Assembly (NCBI GenBank): GCA_007258455.2
Contig: VDFB02296740.1
Span: 1-64,000 of the forward strand
DNA: 64,000 nucleotides
From: Sequoia sempervirens
Taxonomy: Eukaryota; Streptophyta; Pinopsida; Cupressales; Cupressaceae
Reading direction: 5' to 3'
The translations under genes and the position numbers were made by a program. Positions 34,080 to 45,943 of the stretch are shown here, piece after piece. Position 1 is the stretch's first letter, and each line of letters begins with the position of its first letter. The notes beneath the pieces are model-generated. The model was not told the origin of the DNA and ran no database searches. It was given only the letters and a program-made list of their open reading frames with translations.

Positions 34080-35447
34080 CCCTCATTTGTAACTCATTAG
34101 ACAGTAGAATTAGAGTAGAAGTTAGGATAGAGAGACAAGTTAGAAGTAACTTAGTATAGATTGATAGTGTAGTTTGAAGAAGAGGGAAAGTTTTCCCTTT
34201 GAAAACTTTGTAAGAAATTGTTGTGAACACTCTCTCAATAAAAGAGTTTTTCATTGATGGTGAATTTCGTCTTTGTTGTGAGTAGCTAGCAAGGTTTCTT
34301 AGTCCTTCCAATTCAAATGGTAGCATAAAATAGTTCTAAGTAGTATAATTTTCATTCTATGCAAGTAGATGTTAACTGTGGAATGTGGTGTTTGATCTAA
34401 GCAACTTCGTCTATCCATACCACTAGTGTATTTGCTGATGGTGAATGCGCCTTGTGTGGTCAACTGGAATATCATGTACTTAACTTCAATCACAGTTTGA
34501 ATAATGGTATGCGTCGTTGTGATGGTATCTTTATGTCAAGTGGTGGTTTGAACATCTTTAGTCATGTCCCTTGAAGATTGCACCGACTCCGTGGAAGCTG
34601 TTCGATGCGAGGCAAAGCGAAGTCCGGTTAGAAGTTTGCTGAAGTTGAGCTCCATATCCCACACCTTAGAGTAGATTAGAATCTTCTTAACCTTACCTCA
34701 TTTCAATTCAGTACTTTCTGGTTAGAATAGGAAACCCGCGCTTCATAGACAAATCTTTCGAGCATTTGAATTCCTTTCTCCGCTGCCGAACAATTCCGTA
34801 AGTCCCCTTGAAATACCAGCAAATCACATCGAGCCAAACTGAGCCTATTCGCACTGAAAGAACCTTGGAGTTGAACGCATGAACTTTCTTGCAATCTTAG
34901 CATGCAGAATACTTTGATCAAGAGAGAATAGGGAAGCCGTTGGCGACTTTATTCTGCGTTGGTGCGGTCACGAAAAACCACGTCAACAAGTTCCTCCTCC
35001 TTGGTAGGTCTCAGATCCAACTTATCGTGAAGAGCGTTTGCTTGTATAAAACCTTGTCCCTGCGTATATCCGAGAGTTCATAGCCTCGGACATATTCTAA
35101 GGAGACGGCTGATTCAAGTGATCCAACCAATCCATTCCCTCTCCTATGCCCTCGTGCTCTGTTTACCTTGAGGATCTAGGATAGATTAAAAGCTAGAATA
35201 GTCGTAGTTAAGATCTGCTGAAACCAGAGAAAAGCTTAGCTACGGTGCATTGTGTTTGTGCACCCTTGTGTCCTACTGCTGAGTACAAAAACATAGGAAC
35301 CTTATTATACTGTACCCTCTCTTACGTATTACATCAGCATAGAGGGACTTCTCTTTAAATAACGAAGAAGTGTTGCAAAACATTTGTAATAGCTGAACGT
35401 TTACAATCAACACTCCAGAGGTGCTAATTTAAATGCCAACAGTTTTC

Positions 35448-35465
35448 TGGCACCCACCGTGAGAC
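35448..35465 (+). other. Primer-binding-site region of D2
   Basis: TGGCACCCACCGTGAGAC lies 6 bp after the LTR end CAACA (35441). The TTTTCTGGCRCCCACCG form is typical of Tat/Ogre-type plant elements. D3 has the matching minus-strand sequence at 45081-45097. The tRNA used was not determined. Confidence 0.7.
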
Positions 35466-35709
35466 AACAAGGAATCAAACTTCAAGAAAAGCTAACGCTT
35501 TTATGGCATGGGAATGACTATTTGGCATCCTTGGGCCTCAGTAGAACAACCCGATCTTGCTCCAACAACTCTCCAACCGGATCTTACATATATTGAAGGA
35601 GAGCAATCAAACATCATCAGTAGCCTGCATATCTTCATCTTTGAAAAGAATACATCACCGGCTCAGTGGAGAGCCGCAACTATTACTTTGGACGAGGAAG
35701 AAAGAAAGG

Positions 35710-35714
35710 CTGAT
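35710..35714. repeat. TSD (CTGAT) of B2, left
   Basis: CTGAT at 35710-35714 and 37626-37630 flanks B2 exactly. D3 keeps the empty site (AGATCAGCC at about 44830). Confidence 0.93.
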
Positions 35715-37625
35715 TGTAATGTCCCCTTCTCGAGCATGATCTTTTCAGTTGACCGTTGGCCTATTCCGGAGACCCGTAGGCTACTCGGGAGGTGAAATTA
35801 GGGTTTCGTGTTTTGGAGGATGCTTTCGCTTGAGGTTGGTTGATTCAATGGCCGATTCTTTCTAGGTTTTCAGAGAGCTTCGCAGTGATATGTTTTTCTT
35901 GGCATTCTAAGCATCTTCAGGAATTTACTATTTTTAGTAAATTCTATTTTTGGCAGTGGTCCTGTTGGTTCTGGCACAGTTGGCTTTCTTCTTCAGACTG
36001 ATCAGTTGGCTTATTCATTTTTGGCTTTGGGGCATAATTGGGGAGATAAGTTCGAATTATTTTAATTAAGTCATGTTTTAATGTTATATTTTAACATTGA
36101 CCCCCCTTGGCCTAGCAACTTCACTTTAAGTTGTTTTTAAAAGATGTTCTTTATGGGTGGCGCTTCATTGAAGGAAATTAATTATATTTCTTATAAAGAA
36201 GTTTAATCCAAGCTTAAATTGGACGCCAACTTCAAGGAAGAAATAAAGTGATATTAAAAGTCAAAGTTTTGCTTGGGAAAGTGGGACGCCACCTATTGGA
36301 GAATTAGGGTTTGATTCTCAAAAAAGAAGATTAGGGTTTCAAGAAGGGTCAACTGGATATTATAAAAGGAAGCCATTGGTTCTCATTTGATCATCTTTTG
36401 TCTACAGGAATGTTATGCTGTCGGATTGGCTGTGGGATTGCTTCAAGGAATGAAAGCCTCCTAGCTTGGCATTGCTTCTCGCTTGAAAGATAGCGACTAG
36501 TGGTGAGGTAGTGTAGTTTGAGTGATTTATTGTGAGATTTCTGCATTTTAGTCTTTGTGTGGCTTTGTAAATCAGTTTTATGCATATTAGTGAGTTTTCT
36601 GGAGTTGCATATTCATTATAGCAGATTGTCGTTTTTAATCACAAGTCAAAAAATACAAAAAGAGTCATTTTGGGTATTGCCTTATTCTCTTTGTCTGTGA
36701 AGGGCGACCCTTTCCTCAAATTTGCAAATTTTTTAATGGAGTCTTGAAATTTTAAATGCAAATTGCCCCTCTTGCTAGGCCGTACCATTTGGGTTTGTCT
36801 TGGAATTCGTGCATAAAATAAATAGGATCTTTTGATCAGTTTCCAGTGCTCTATCTTGGTCGCCTTCATCATTAGGGTCTATTGCACTTCGTTTCATGTC
36901 AATTGGATGAGTGGTGAGAGAGATATGATCATTTAAGTATGGTGATAGGTTGCTGGTTATTAATTTAAAGTGCAGATCTGTTAAAATCAGAATCATCATT
37001 TTGGTCTCTAAGAGAAGTCATTGGTCTTGGCATCCTTGATTAAGCAAAGGAGAGTTCACTTATATGATGTAATGCTAATCTGTTATACTTATATGCTCTT
37101 GGTAGGCAAATGCTCTTTATATTGTAAGCTGACAGTAGTACTGACAGTAGTTCTTTAATCTTGCCTTATCATGATTAGTAATGCTTATCTTACATTCTGA
37201 AACTGCATTGTAATTCCTTCTATCTCCGCCATATGGTCGCCTCATTTCCATACTGGAATTGGGTAGCACATACTTGGTGTTGAGTTTGCTTTCAGCATCT
37301 TAGATGGTAGGTCCTCTGACCACATGCTCGTCATTCGCCGACGCATTTCTTGGTTAGAGTTCTTGTATCAGCATTTCCATTAAGATCCTCTGACCATATG
37401 CTCGCCATCACTGGCGCCATTCTTGGTTAGAGTTCCTTCCAGCTCTGTTCTGCATTTCAGATCCTCTGACCAATGCTCACACCTTGCCCACATCGGGATC
37501 CTGGTGTACATTCTGGTTAGAGTTGCTTCAGCATCGTTTTGGTTTGGAGCTAACCCTAACGACTGTGTATTACTCTGGTTATTGTAATTGAAAATTTGAA
37601 AAAAAAATTGGCTCGGAATATTTCA
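35715..37625 (+). mobile_element. B2: family-B solo LTR in the D2 leader
   Basis: 1,911 bp from TGTAATGTCCCCTTCTCG to GGAATATTTCA with a perfect TSD. It has a TATA box (36361-36367), the TTACTATTTTTAGTAA motif (35921-35944) and three R/U5 minisatellite units (37300-37500). Related to the A LTR by shared start, layout and modules, but with a different terminus. No genes; ORFs inside are shadows. Confidence 0.95.
36361..36367 (+). promoter_or_regulatory. TATA box of B2
   Basis: TATAAAA followed by GGAAGCC, at the place where the A LTR has TATTTAAT. Confidence 0.6.
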
Positions 37626-37823
37626 CTGATCTAGTAGTTGAGAGACCAGTATTACCACCTCCTGCGTGGAAGTAAGCATCCTGGCTCACGAGTATATACG
37701 AGCAGGAAGACCAATCCCCTTTTTCAAGAAGAAGTCGGAGAAGCATCAGACACCGAGCAGATTTATCAAGAGGTTTGAGAACAATTTCTAGAAGAACCAT
37801 AGCAAGAACCTCGTACTCAAGCA

Positions 37824-39395
37824 ATGGCTGACAACGTTAACATCAATTATAGGAATGGCCGTAATAATGGCAACAACGGAAATGGCAATTACGTCAACAA
37901 TGTTTTCGGCAATGGCCAAAATGCAAGAGTTGTAAGACGTCCTGGCCCACTACCATGGGGTAACAACATAGGTCCATTGGCCCTACAAGGTGATCATGAA
38001 CTTCCCAAAGGATCACAAAAGCACTTCCCAAGATTCTACGGCGATAGGGCTAGACACCCCAATGAACATCTTTCAGCATTCACAGCGGCTTGTTCCCTTC
38101 TGTCTGTACCACATGAAGATATCGTAGTTCGACTCTTTATCGAAACTCTTGAAGCAAATGCAGTTGACTGGTTCAATCACTTGCAACCAGGAATCATCAC
38201 GAACTGGGAGGACATGAGTGAAAAGTTCTTAGCCAGATTCAGACCTGTCGAAGACAGCCATCAACTGTTTGCTCGTTTATCCAACTCAAAGATGGAATCC
38301 ATAGAACTGATGAGAGAGTTCGTAGCAAGGTTTAATCGCCTCGTTACACGTCTTTCTCACACTCTAAATCCATCAGATGAGATCCTGATGAGTAGCTTCA
38401 TCAATGCCCTTCCCTCAGAAATAGCCTTTTTCATAAAAGGTAGTCATGAAGAAGACTTGCTAGTCGCTCAAGAGAAGGCTATCGAGCTCGAAGATCACAT
38501 GATCACCACAGGAAAGATGAAGGACGATGCTATCAGACCGTTGGTCCAAGCATTAGCAGATCCACTGCTACAAAAATTAGCAAATGAGGTGACAAGTCTC
38601 AATAAGCAGTCACCCAACCAAGGGCAGCAAGCACTGCCCACACCACCACCATATCAACAACAACAACAACAGTACCAGCCTCACCAGCAGTACCATCCTT
38701 AACAGCCATATTAGCCAAAGAAAAATAATTTCCAATCTTTCAACAACTTCAAGCCGAAGTTTTCAGGACCGCCAAGACAGGCAGAGCCTGAAAAATCTAA
38801 TGTGTTTTGTTGTTTCCACGACTCAGACGAACACACCAGATCCTCATGCCCTGAGAATCAGAGAATGAACCAGATCATGGGATATGTCGGGGATGCAGCT
38901 CCAAGCTCAAATTCAGTACCTTCAAATGTGAACGTTGCTCCACCTCAAACAGACAACTTCGATGGCGACTCTGCAACGGGATACTTTCATAGCGAACCTG
39001 TAAATCAAGAAGAAGAGGACTACCGTCAATATAATCTCGTTGTTAGTCACAAGAACCTTTGAATGCCTATGTTTACACGTGCTCAATACTTCAAAGCACA
39101 AAAATAAGAAGATGAGAGATGGAAGTCCAACGAAAAGGGGAAAGAACCTTCCACTTCTAATTCCAAGTCTACACATGAGTTTGTCACACCAACTTCTCAA
39201 GATCCGTCCTCGATGAATTTTGACATAGTGACATCCATGATGAAGATGAAGGTAGAAATCTCAGAGCTGGAGTATCTCCAGGATCATCCTGATCAAATAG
39301 ATCGGATTCTCAAGGTAGTTCAAAAGCCAGCTGTCATACAACCTACATTGCTGGAATCTTCCGTACCAGCGGGAGAAAAGCCGAAACCCTTCTAG
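37824..39395 (+). pseudogene. gag: D2 gag with CHHC zinc knuckle, several stops
   Basis: Structural Gag starting at ATG 37824 after the leader. An Asn/Gly-rich N-terminus precedes a Retrotrans_gag capsid domain (motifs HFPRFYGDRARHPNEHL, FIETLEANAVDWFNHLQPG, REFVARFNRL). A Gln-rich tract follows, then a knuckle-like CCFHDSDEHTRSSC (C-x2-H-x4-H-x4-C), the variant seen in Tat-group Gags. In-frame stops are TAA 38700-38702, TAG 38712-38714, TGA 39060-39062, TAA 39105-39107 and TAG 39393-39395, with no frameshift. The inverted D3 copy (43162-44796) confirms the reading. Confidence 0.88.
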
Positions 39396-39888
39396 ATATC
39401 ATTGTATATGGGAGGGTCTAAACTCAGCAATTGTATAATCGACTCAGGGGTATCAGACAATGTCATGCCTTTACAAATCATGAATTTTTTGGGGCTATCA
39501 TGTACAATAACACACGACAAGTGTTATTCACTTGAATCAAAACTTGTGCCCTTGGTAGGCCAATTGAAGGATGCTCAAGTTAGATTGGCGTCCTACCCAG
39601 AGAAGAAGATCATGATGACCATTCTCGTAGCTGATATCCCAATCAGTTATGGTATGCTCCTGAGCAAAAGCTTCTGCAAGGATCTTGGAGGAGAGATTCA
39701 ATTGGATTGGTCGTACGCGACAATCCCATTGAAAAAGGGTAGCTTCAAGTTGGAACCAAAGGCTAAGTCGAGATTCACGGTGGTGAAATCTCAGGACCCA
39801 CAAGCACAAGTGCTACATCAGAGCACGGGTCTCGGCATGCATGCCATGCTGTCAGAAGTAACCAAAGAAGAAAAAAGTTTTGCACTTA
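39396..39888 (+). pseudogene. D2 aspartic protease
   Basis: Continues the gag frame after the TAG at 39393. The catalytic motif is CIIDSGVSDNVMP, with DSG in place of DTG, followed by a typical retropepsin spacing (ADIPISYGMLLSKSF, where GxLLG-like sequence ends the fold). The frame is interrupted at 39888 by solo LTR B3, and the same frame resumes at 41761. Confidence 0.75.
39884..39888. repeat. TSD (ACTTA) of B3, left
   Basis: ACTTA at 39884-39888 is repeated at 41756-41760 around the exact ends of B3. Confidence 0.93.
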
Positions 39889-41755
39889 TGAAATATACCG
39901 GGCCAATTTTTTTTCAATTTTTCAATAGCAATTACAATGAATCAAGCACCCGTTAAGGTTAGTTCGAAAACCCAAACGATGTTGAAAGTAACTCTAACCA
40001 GAATGTACACCAGGATCCCGATGTGGGCAAGGTGTGAGCATTGGTCAGAGGATCTCAAAGGAAAATGCTGAAATGAAACTCTAACCACGAGATGCGCCGG
40101 CGAACGACGAGCATTCGGTCAGAGGATCCCTATCTAATTGCAATACTGGAAAAAGCTCAACACCAAGTATGTGCTACTCAATCCATGATGGATAAGAGGC
40201 GACCATATGGCGGAGACTTATGAATACACAATGCAACTAAGTAAGTAGGCGGCAAGCCAGCCTCTTCCACTTATTCAGTGGGCAGGTACAAACATTGAAA
40301 TTGCAATAATATCAAAGATGCTGACAGTATTACTGTTCAGCTTACAATATGTGATGAATGCCTGCAATATCAGAAATTTAGAAGTCTTTAATCCAAGCAA
40401 TGTTAATTGGGTCTTCCACAATGATCTCCAAGGCTTTCTAACACCTTCTCAACTCCAAAACCCACCCCTAAAACAAACTGATATGACTGTAACAGGGTCT
40501 GAAACTGCTAACCAGCAACACAGAGTTCTTATTGAAATGATCACAGCTCCCTAATTACTCAACCAAATGACCCCAAACAAAATGCAATAGCTTCCTATAA
40601 CCAGGGCGCCCAAGTAAGACCCAAGAAACCAACCCAAACTGCTGTATTTTATTTTATTTTCAAATTCCAATGCAAGTACAAAAGTACGGCCCCAAGAGAA
40701 GGGCGATTTTCTCATAAAAAATCAGCACTTGATTAAAAATTATGAAACTTCACAAATGTTGGCGCCTTCCCTAGACAATTGCAAATATGAAACACCCAGA
40801 ATGCAATCTTTTTGTATTTTTGAAATATGAGTAAAAATGACAATTTAGCTATGAACTCAGCAACTTCTGCAAATGACATAAAAGTGCAAACAACTGAACT
40901 ACCAATGCAATTAACTCTCAACAAAGCATACCTCACTACAAAATGCACTCAAACACAAGAAATATCTCCACTAGGTGCTGTCTCACAAGCACGAAGTTGA
41001 GCCAAGCTAGGAGGCATTCATTCCTCGAAGCAATCCTCTCACCATTTCGGCAGCATAACTTTACTCAAGAAGTTGGATGATGAAACTGAAGACCAAGACC
41101 TCCTTTTAAAGACTTGAGATGACTGTCCAGAAGCTTCTAGAAACCCAGCATTTCAAATTTTGAGTAACTCCTTTTCCCTCCAAAAGTGGCGTCCTTTTTG
41201 CCTTAAGCAAATTTGACTTTTTAAATTACAATAAACTCCAAGATGGGCGTCCTTTTCTCCAACATTGATTTTTGAACATTAGAAAATATAAAATAACCTC
41301 ATGGGGCGCCACCCCTTCAAAAGCCACCTTTTAAAAACAACTTAAGTTCCAACACTAGGCTAAGGGGGGGTCAATAGCAAAATATAACATTAAACATGCC
41401 TTTATTAAAAATAATTCAACTTATCTCTCCAAACGAGCCCCAAAGCCAAAATTGAGCAAATCCAACTGAACATACTGAAGTAGAAGGTCAATCGAGCCGA
41501 AACCAACAGGACCACTGCCAGAAATAGAATTTACTAAAAATAGTAAATTCGTGAAAGTGCTTAGAATGCCAAAACGAACACATCACCGAAAAGCTCACGA
41601 AAAACCCAGAAGGAATCCGCAATTCAAACGCCAATCCGTGAGCACAAGAAAACACCAACCAAGAAACCCTAATTTCACCACCGAGAAGCCTACGGGTCTC
41701 CAGAATAGGCTAACGGTCAATCAGAAGAAGTCATGCTCAAGAAGGGGACATTACA
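39889..41755 (-). mobile_element. B3: family-B solo LTR inside D2 pol
   Basis: 1,867 bp, minus orientation (TGAAATATACCGGGCC...GGGGACATTACA), with a perfect 5-bp TSD. It lies between protease and RNase H of D2. The D2 frame phase is the same on both sides once the insertion and one TSD copy are discounted. It contains the TTACTAAAAATAGTAA motif (41527-41550) and the family's GGCGCC/GACGCC modules. No genes inside. Confidence 0.95.
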
Positions 41756-41760
41756 ACTTA

Positions 41761-42200
41761 CCACACAAACATTGAACGAAGATTCAAGAATGTGGAATAT
41801 GCAATTCGACGGCAGTTGCTTAATAGTAGGCTCGGGAGTGGGAGTTGTCATTACCTCTCCCGAAGGAACATTGTACCTGTTTTCTTATCGCTTGCAGTTC
41901 GATAACACGAACAATACTGCAAAATACAAGGCGCTCATACTAGGCCTCAAAAATGCAAGAGATATGGGTATAAAATACCTTCAAGTCGAAGGCGACACAG
42001 AGCTGATCGTTCAACAGGTCATAGGAGAGTATCAAGTAAGGAAAATTCACCTTATGTCTTACTGAAAAAGGGTGTGGAATGTGATCGACTAGTTCGAAGC
42101 ATTCAACATCAAGTACATACCACGTGAGCAAAATAGCAGAGCAGATGCCCTTGCGGTATCAACAACTCTTTTCATGCCCCATTCTGACTTTCGTCATAGT
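41761..42200 (+). pseudogene. D2 archaeal-type RNase H (aRNH)
   Basis: A type-I RNase H of the archaeal-like class found in Tat-group elements, which would degrade RNA in RNA/DNA hybrids. Visible are MQFDGSC (first catalytic Asp), NTAKYKALILGL, GDTELIVQQV and REQNSRADALAV. The usual catalytic Glu of the A-E-Y-E-A-L block is Lys here, so activity would be lost. Stops are TGA 42063-42065 and a TAG near 42090. It lies upstream of RT rather than after the RT-linked RNase H. Confidence 0.8.
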
Positions 42201-43033
42201 GTCTTCGCTATCGAGCTCATCTACAGGCTAGCTGTCCTCGACAACTGCGACAATTGGCAGATCTTTAATAATGATGATGATATCAAAGAGTTCCTCTGCA
42301 TGGAGGACAATTACCAAGAGTTATTCTTTGAAGGTAGTGCTTCTCCCTTCAAAGAATCTATAGCAGAAGATTCCGAAGTCACGGAATCTGGCATCATCCA
42401 ACTAAGAGGAAATAATATCCCCAAGGGCTTAGTATCCTTGGAGGATATATTTGACAGACATGACAGACGTGTTTAGGATCAAAGGAATTCTAATGACAAG
42501 ACATCAGTTGATTACCAACAAGTCAAGATTGGTACAGAAGATAAGCCTCGGCTTGTCAACTTAGGAAAATGTTGCACTGCGGAGGAAAGGAACAATTTCA
42601 TCTCTCTATTCAAGCAGTACTGAGACGTCTTCGCATGGTCCTATGAAGACTTGAAAGCATTCAAGCCAAAGGAATTGTCTCATACAATTCCACTTAAGTC
42701 TGAGATCAAGCCTTTCAAGTAGAAATAGAGACACTACAACTCACGTGTTCAAGACACAATCTACGCGGAGGTGAAAAAGATGGTGGATGCCAAGATCATA
42801 TACCCAATCCACTATTCCACCTGGGTGTCAAATATCGTTCCTATATGCAAGAAAAGCAGAGAAATCCGGATTTGCATAGACTTCAGGAACTTGAACCAGT
42901 CGTCATTGAAGGATAATTATTTGTTGCCTATCATGGAACATACATTGCAAACAGTAACCAATTCAGAGATGCTGTCATTACTTGATGAATTTTTCAGATA
43001 CAACTAGATTGTAGTGGCATGACATTCTCTGAT
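42201..43033 (+). pseudogene. pol: D2 linker and N-terminal part of reverse transcriptase
   Basis: The same frame continues through a linker (KGLVSLEDIFDRHD) to DVFAWSYEDL, a block that commonly precedes RT in this group, and then RT fingers: KKMVDAKIIYPIHYSTWVSN, REIRICIDFRNLNQSSLKDN and the first catalytic-region block SLLDEFFRYN. Stops are TAG 42474-42476, a TGA near 42622, two TAGs near 42720 and TAG 43005-43007. The rest of RT, including the DD motif, is absent: at about 43033 the sequence turns into inverted D3 protease. Confidence 0.85.
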
Positions 43034-44796
43034 GCCCCTGAGTCAATTATGCAATTGCTGAGTTTATACCCTCCCATATACAAAGATATGTAGAAGGGTT
43101 TTGGCTTTTCTCCCTCTGGTACGAAAGATTCTAGCAATGTAGGCTGTATGACAGCCGGCTTCTAAAGTACCTTGAGAATCCGATCTAGTTGATCAGGATG
43201 ATCCTGGAGATACTCCAGCTGTGAGATTTGTACCTTTGTCTTCATCATGGATGTCACTATGTCAAAATTCGTCGAGGATGGATCTTGAGAAGTTGGTGTG
43301 ACAAACTCATGTGTAGACTTGGGATTAGAAGTGGAAGCTTCTTTTCCCTTTTTGTTGGACTTCCATCTCTCATTTTCTTCTTTTTGTGCTTTGAAGTGTT
43401 GAGCATGTGTAAACACAGGCGTTGAAAGGTTCTCGTGATTAATAGCGAGATTGTACTTACGGTAGTCTTCTTCTTCTTGATTTATGGGTTCACTATGAAA
43501 GTATCCCATTGCAGGGTCGCCATCGAAGTTGTCCGTTTAAGGTGGAGCAATGTTCGCATTTGAAGGTACTGAATTTGAGCTTGGAGTTGCATCACCGGCA
43601 TATCCCATGATCTGGTTCATTCTTTGATTCTCGGGGCATGAAGATCCGATGTGTTCTTCTGAGTCGTGGAAACAACAGAACACATTAGATTTTTTAGGCT
43701 CTGCCTGTCTTGGCGGTCCTGAAAACTTCGGCTTGAAGTTGTTGAAAGATTGGAAATTATTTTTCTTCGGCTGGTACTGCTATTGTTGTTGTTGATACAG
43801 TGGTGGTGTGGGTAGTGCTTGCTGCCCCTGGTTGGGTGACTGCCTCTTGAGAATTGTCACCTCATTTGCTACCTTTTGTAGCAGTGGATCTGCTGATGCT
43901 TGGACTAGCAGTCTGATAGCATTGTCCTTCATCTTTCCCGTGGTGATCATGTGATCTTCGAGCTCTATAGCCTTCTCTTGAGCGACTAGCAAGTATTCTT
44001 CATGACCACCTTTTATGAAAAAGGCTATTTCTGAGGGAAGGGCGTTGATGAAGCTGCTCATTAGGATCTCGTCTGATGGATTGAGAGTATGAGAAAGACG
44101 TGTAATGATGCGATTAAACCTCACTACGAACTCTCTCATTTGTTCTGTGGACTCTATCTTAGAGTTGGATAACTTGGCAAACAACTGATGGCTGTCTTCG
44201 GCAAGTTTGAATTTGGCTAAGAACTTTTCACTCATGTCCTCCCAATTTGTGATGATTCCTAGTTGCAAGTGATTGAACCAGTCGGTAGCATTCACCTCAA
44301 GAGTTTTGACAAAGAGTCAAACGGCGATATCTTCATGTGGTACGGACAGAATGGAACAAGCCGTTGTGAATGTTGAAAGATGGTCATTGGGGTGTCTAGC
44401 CCCGTCGCCGTAGAATCTTGGGAAGTGCTTCCGTGATCCCTTGGGAAGTTCATGGTTACCTTGTAGGGCCAATGGACCTATGTTGTTACCCCATGGTAGT
44501 GGGGCAGGACGTCTTGCATTTCGGCCATTGCCAAAAAGATTGTTGACATAATTGCCATTGCCATTGTTGTCGTTGCCGTTGCCGTCATTACCATTATTAT
44601 GACCATTGCCGTTATTGATGTTAACGTTGTCATCCATTGCTTGAGCAAGAGGTTCTTGTTGTGGTTCTTCTAGAAATTGTTCTCGAACCTCTTGATAGAT
44701 CTGCTCTGTGTCAGATGCTTCTCCAACTTCTTCTTGAAAAAGAGGATTGGTCCTCCTCCTCGTATATACTCGGTGAGCCAGGATGCTTACTGCCAC
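43034..44796 (-). pseudogene. gag: D3 gag and protease start (inverted copy of D2)
   Basis: Minus-strand Gag with the same layout as D2. The likely start is the ATG at about 44638 (MDDNVNINNGNG), although the frame is open upstream to 44796. Capsid motifs include HFPRFYGDGARHPNDHL and REFVVRFN. The frame keeps one phase with several stops (for example at 44317 and 43780). The protease region is present only to about the DSG block at 43034. It preserves the uninterrupted leader that proves the B2 insertion in D2. Confidence 0.85.
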
Positions 44797-45080
44797 GCAG
44801 GAGGTGGTAATATTGGTCTCTCGGCTGCAAGATCAGCCTTTCTTTCTTCCTCGTCCAGAGTAATAGCTACGGCTCTCCACTGAGCAGGTAATGTATTCTT
44901 TTCAAGATGAAGATACGCAGGTTGCTGATGATGTCCAATTGCTCTCCTTCAATATATGTAAGATCTGGTTGGAGAGTTGCTAGAGCAAGATCAGGTTGTT
45001 CTACTGGGGCCCAAGGATGCCAGATAGTCATTCCTGTGACATAAAAGCGCTAGATTTTCTTGAAGTTTGATGCCTCGTTG

Positions 45081-45097
45081 CCTCGCGGTGGGCACCA
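45081..45097 (-). other. Primer-binding-site region of D3
   Basis: Minus-strand TGGTGCCCACCGCGAGG, 6 bp after the LTR end at 45104, matching 35448-35465 of D2. Confidence 0.7.
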
Positions 45098-45935
45098 GAA
45101 AACTATTGGCGTTTAAATTAGCACCTGTGGAGTGCTGATTGTAAACGTTCAGCTATTACAAATGTTTTGCAACACTTCTTCGTTATTTAAATAGAAGTCC
45201 CTCTTTGCTGATGTAGTGCGTAAGAGAGGGTAGAGTAGACTAAGGTTCCTATCTTTTTGTATTTAGCAGTAGGACACAAGGGTGCACAAACACAATGCGC
45301 CGTAGCTAAGATTTTTCTTTGGTTTCGGCAGATCTTAACTACAACTATTCTAGCTTTTAATTTATCCTATATCCTCAAGGTAAATAGAGCATGAGGGCAT
45401 AGGAGCGGGAATGGATTGGTTGGATCACTTGAATCTGTCGTCTCCTTAGAATATGGCCGAGGCTTTGAACTCTCAGATATATGTTGGGATAAGGTTTTAT
45501 ACAAGCAAACGCTCTTCACGGTAAGTTGGATTTGAGACCTGCCAAGGAGGAGGAACCCCTATCCGAGGTATGGGCTAGGAAACGACTTACAAGAAACAAC
45601 AAATTACGATGTCTTGGCTGACAAACTTGCTAAGGAGGAGGAACCCCTATCCGAGGAGGGAAATGAAACAACATGCTATTTAAACACAAAGACGTTATGG
45701 AAGAACTCAAATCCTTAGATCAAATTGCGTGTGCCTTTGATTTTTTTTCTTCAAGCTTTCTGAATGAATTACAAAGATTGGGACAGCAAACGCACGAAAT
45801 CATGCACAATTACGATCAACCAATGAACTCTCATCCAAGAGTGAATAAATATTCGCTTTCAAAGTTGTTGGCAACAATGGCACAACAATTTTGCATAGCA
45901 AGTAAAGGTTGAACAAATAATGAGCGCAAGGCTCT

Positions 45936-45943
45936 TATTTATA
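45936..45943 (-). promoter_or_regulatory. TATA box of D3
   Basis: Minus-strand TATAAATA followed by AGAGCC, conserved in D1 and D2. It lies downstream of the LTR ORF and upstream of PBS and gag. Confidence 0.7.

Larger units (their letters stand above)
30951..34988 (+). mobile_element. C2: internally deleted family-C LTR (4.04 kb) without the ORF
   Basis: It starts TGTTGTGACCTTTTTCACAC and ends CACGTCAACA, flanked by a 5-bp TSD. The leader and motif array match C1 and C3. Between about 33550 and 33900 the whole ORF region is missing or replaced by unrelated short sequence. The TATA box and R/U5-like tail remain. It shows that the C unit can insert or persist without its protein. A GTAAGT...CCGCAG pair at about 33641-33690 looks like an intron but I cannot support a gene there. 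Small ORFs at 30870-31825 and 33592-34921 are not supported. Confidence 0.87.
30414..43033 (+). mobile_element. D2: plus-strand Tat-like Ty3/gypsy element, partial
   Basis: It contains LTR tail (30414-30950 and 34989-35441), PBS, leader, gag, protease, archaeal-type RNase H and the start of RT. Nested within it are C2 (30951-34988), B2 (35715-37625) and B3 (39889-41755). The left end lacks most of the LTR, including its ORF. The right end breaks inside RT at about 43033, where inverted D3 protease begins. The pol frame stays in one phase, with only nonsense codons. Placement in the non-chromovirus Tat group rests on the aRNH domain and PBS type. Confidence 0.85.
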
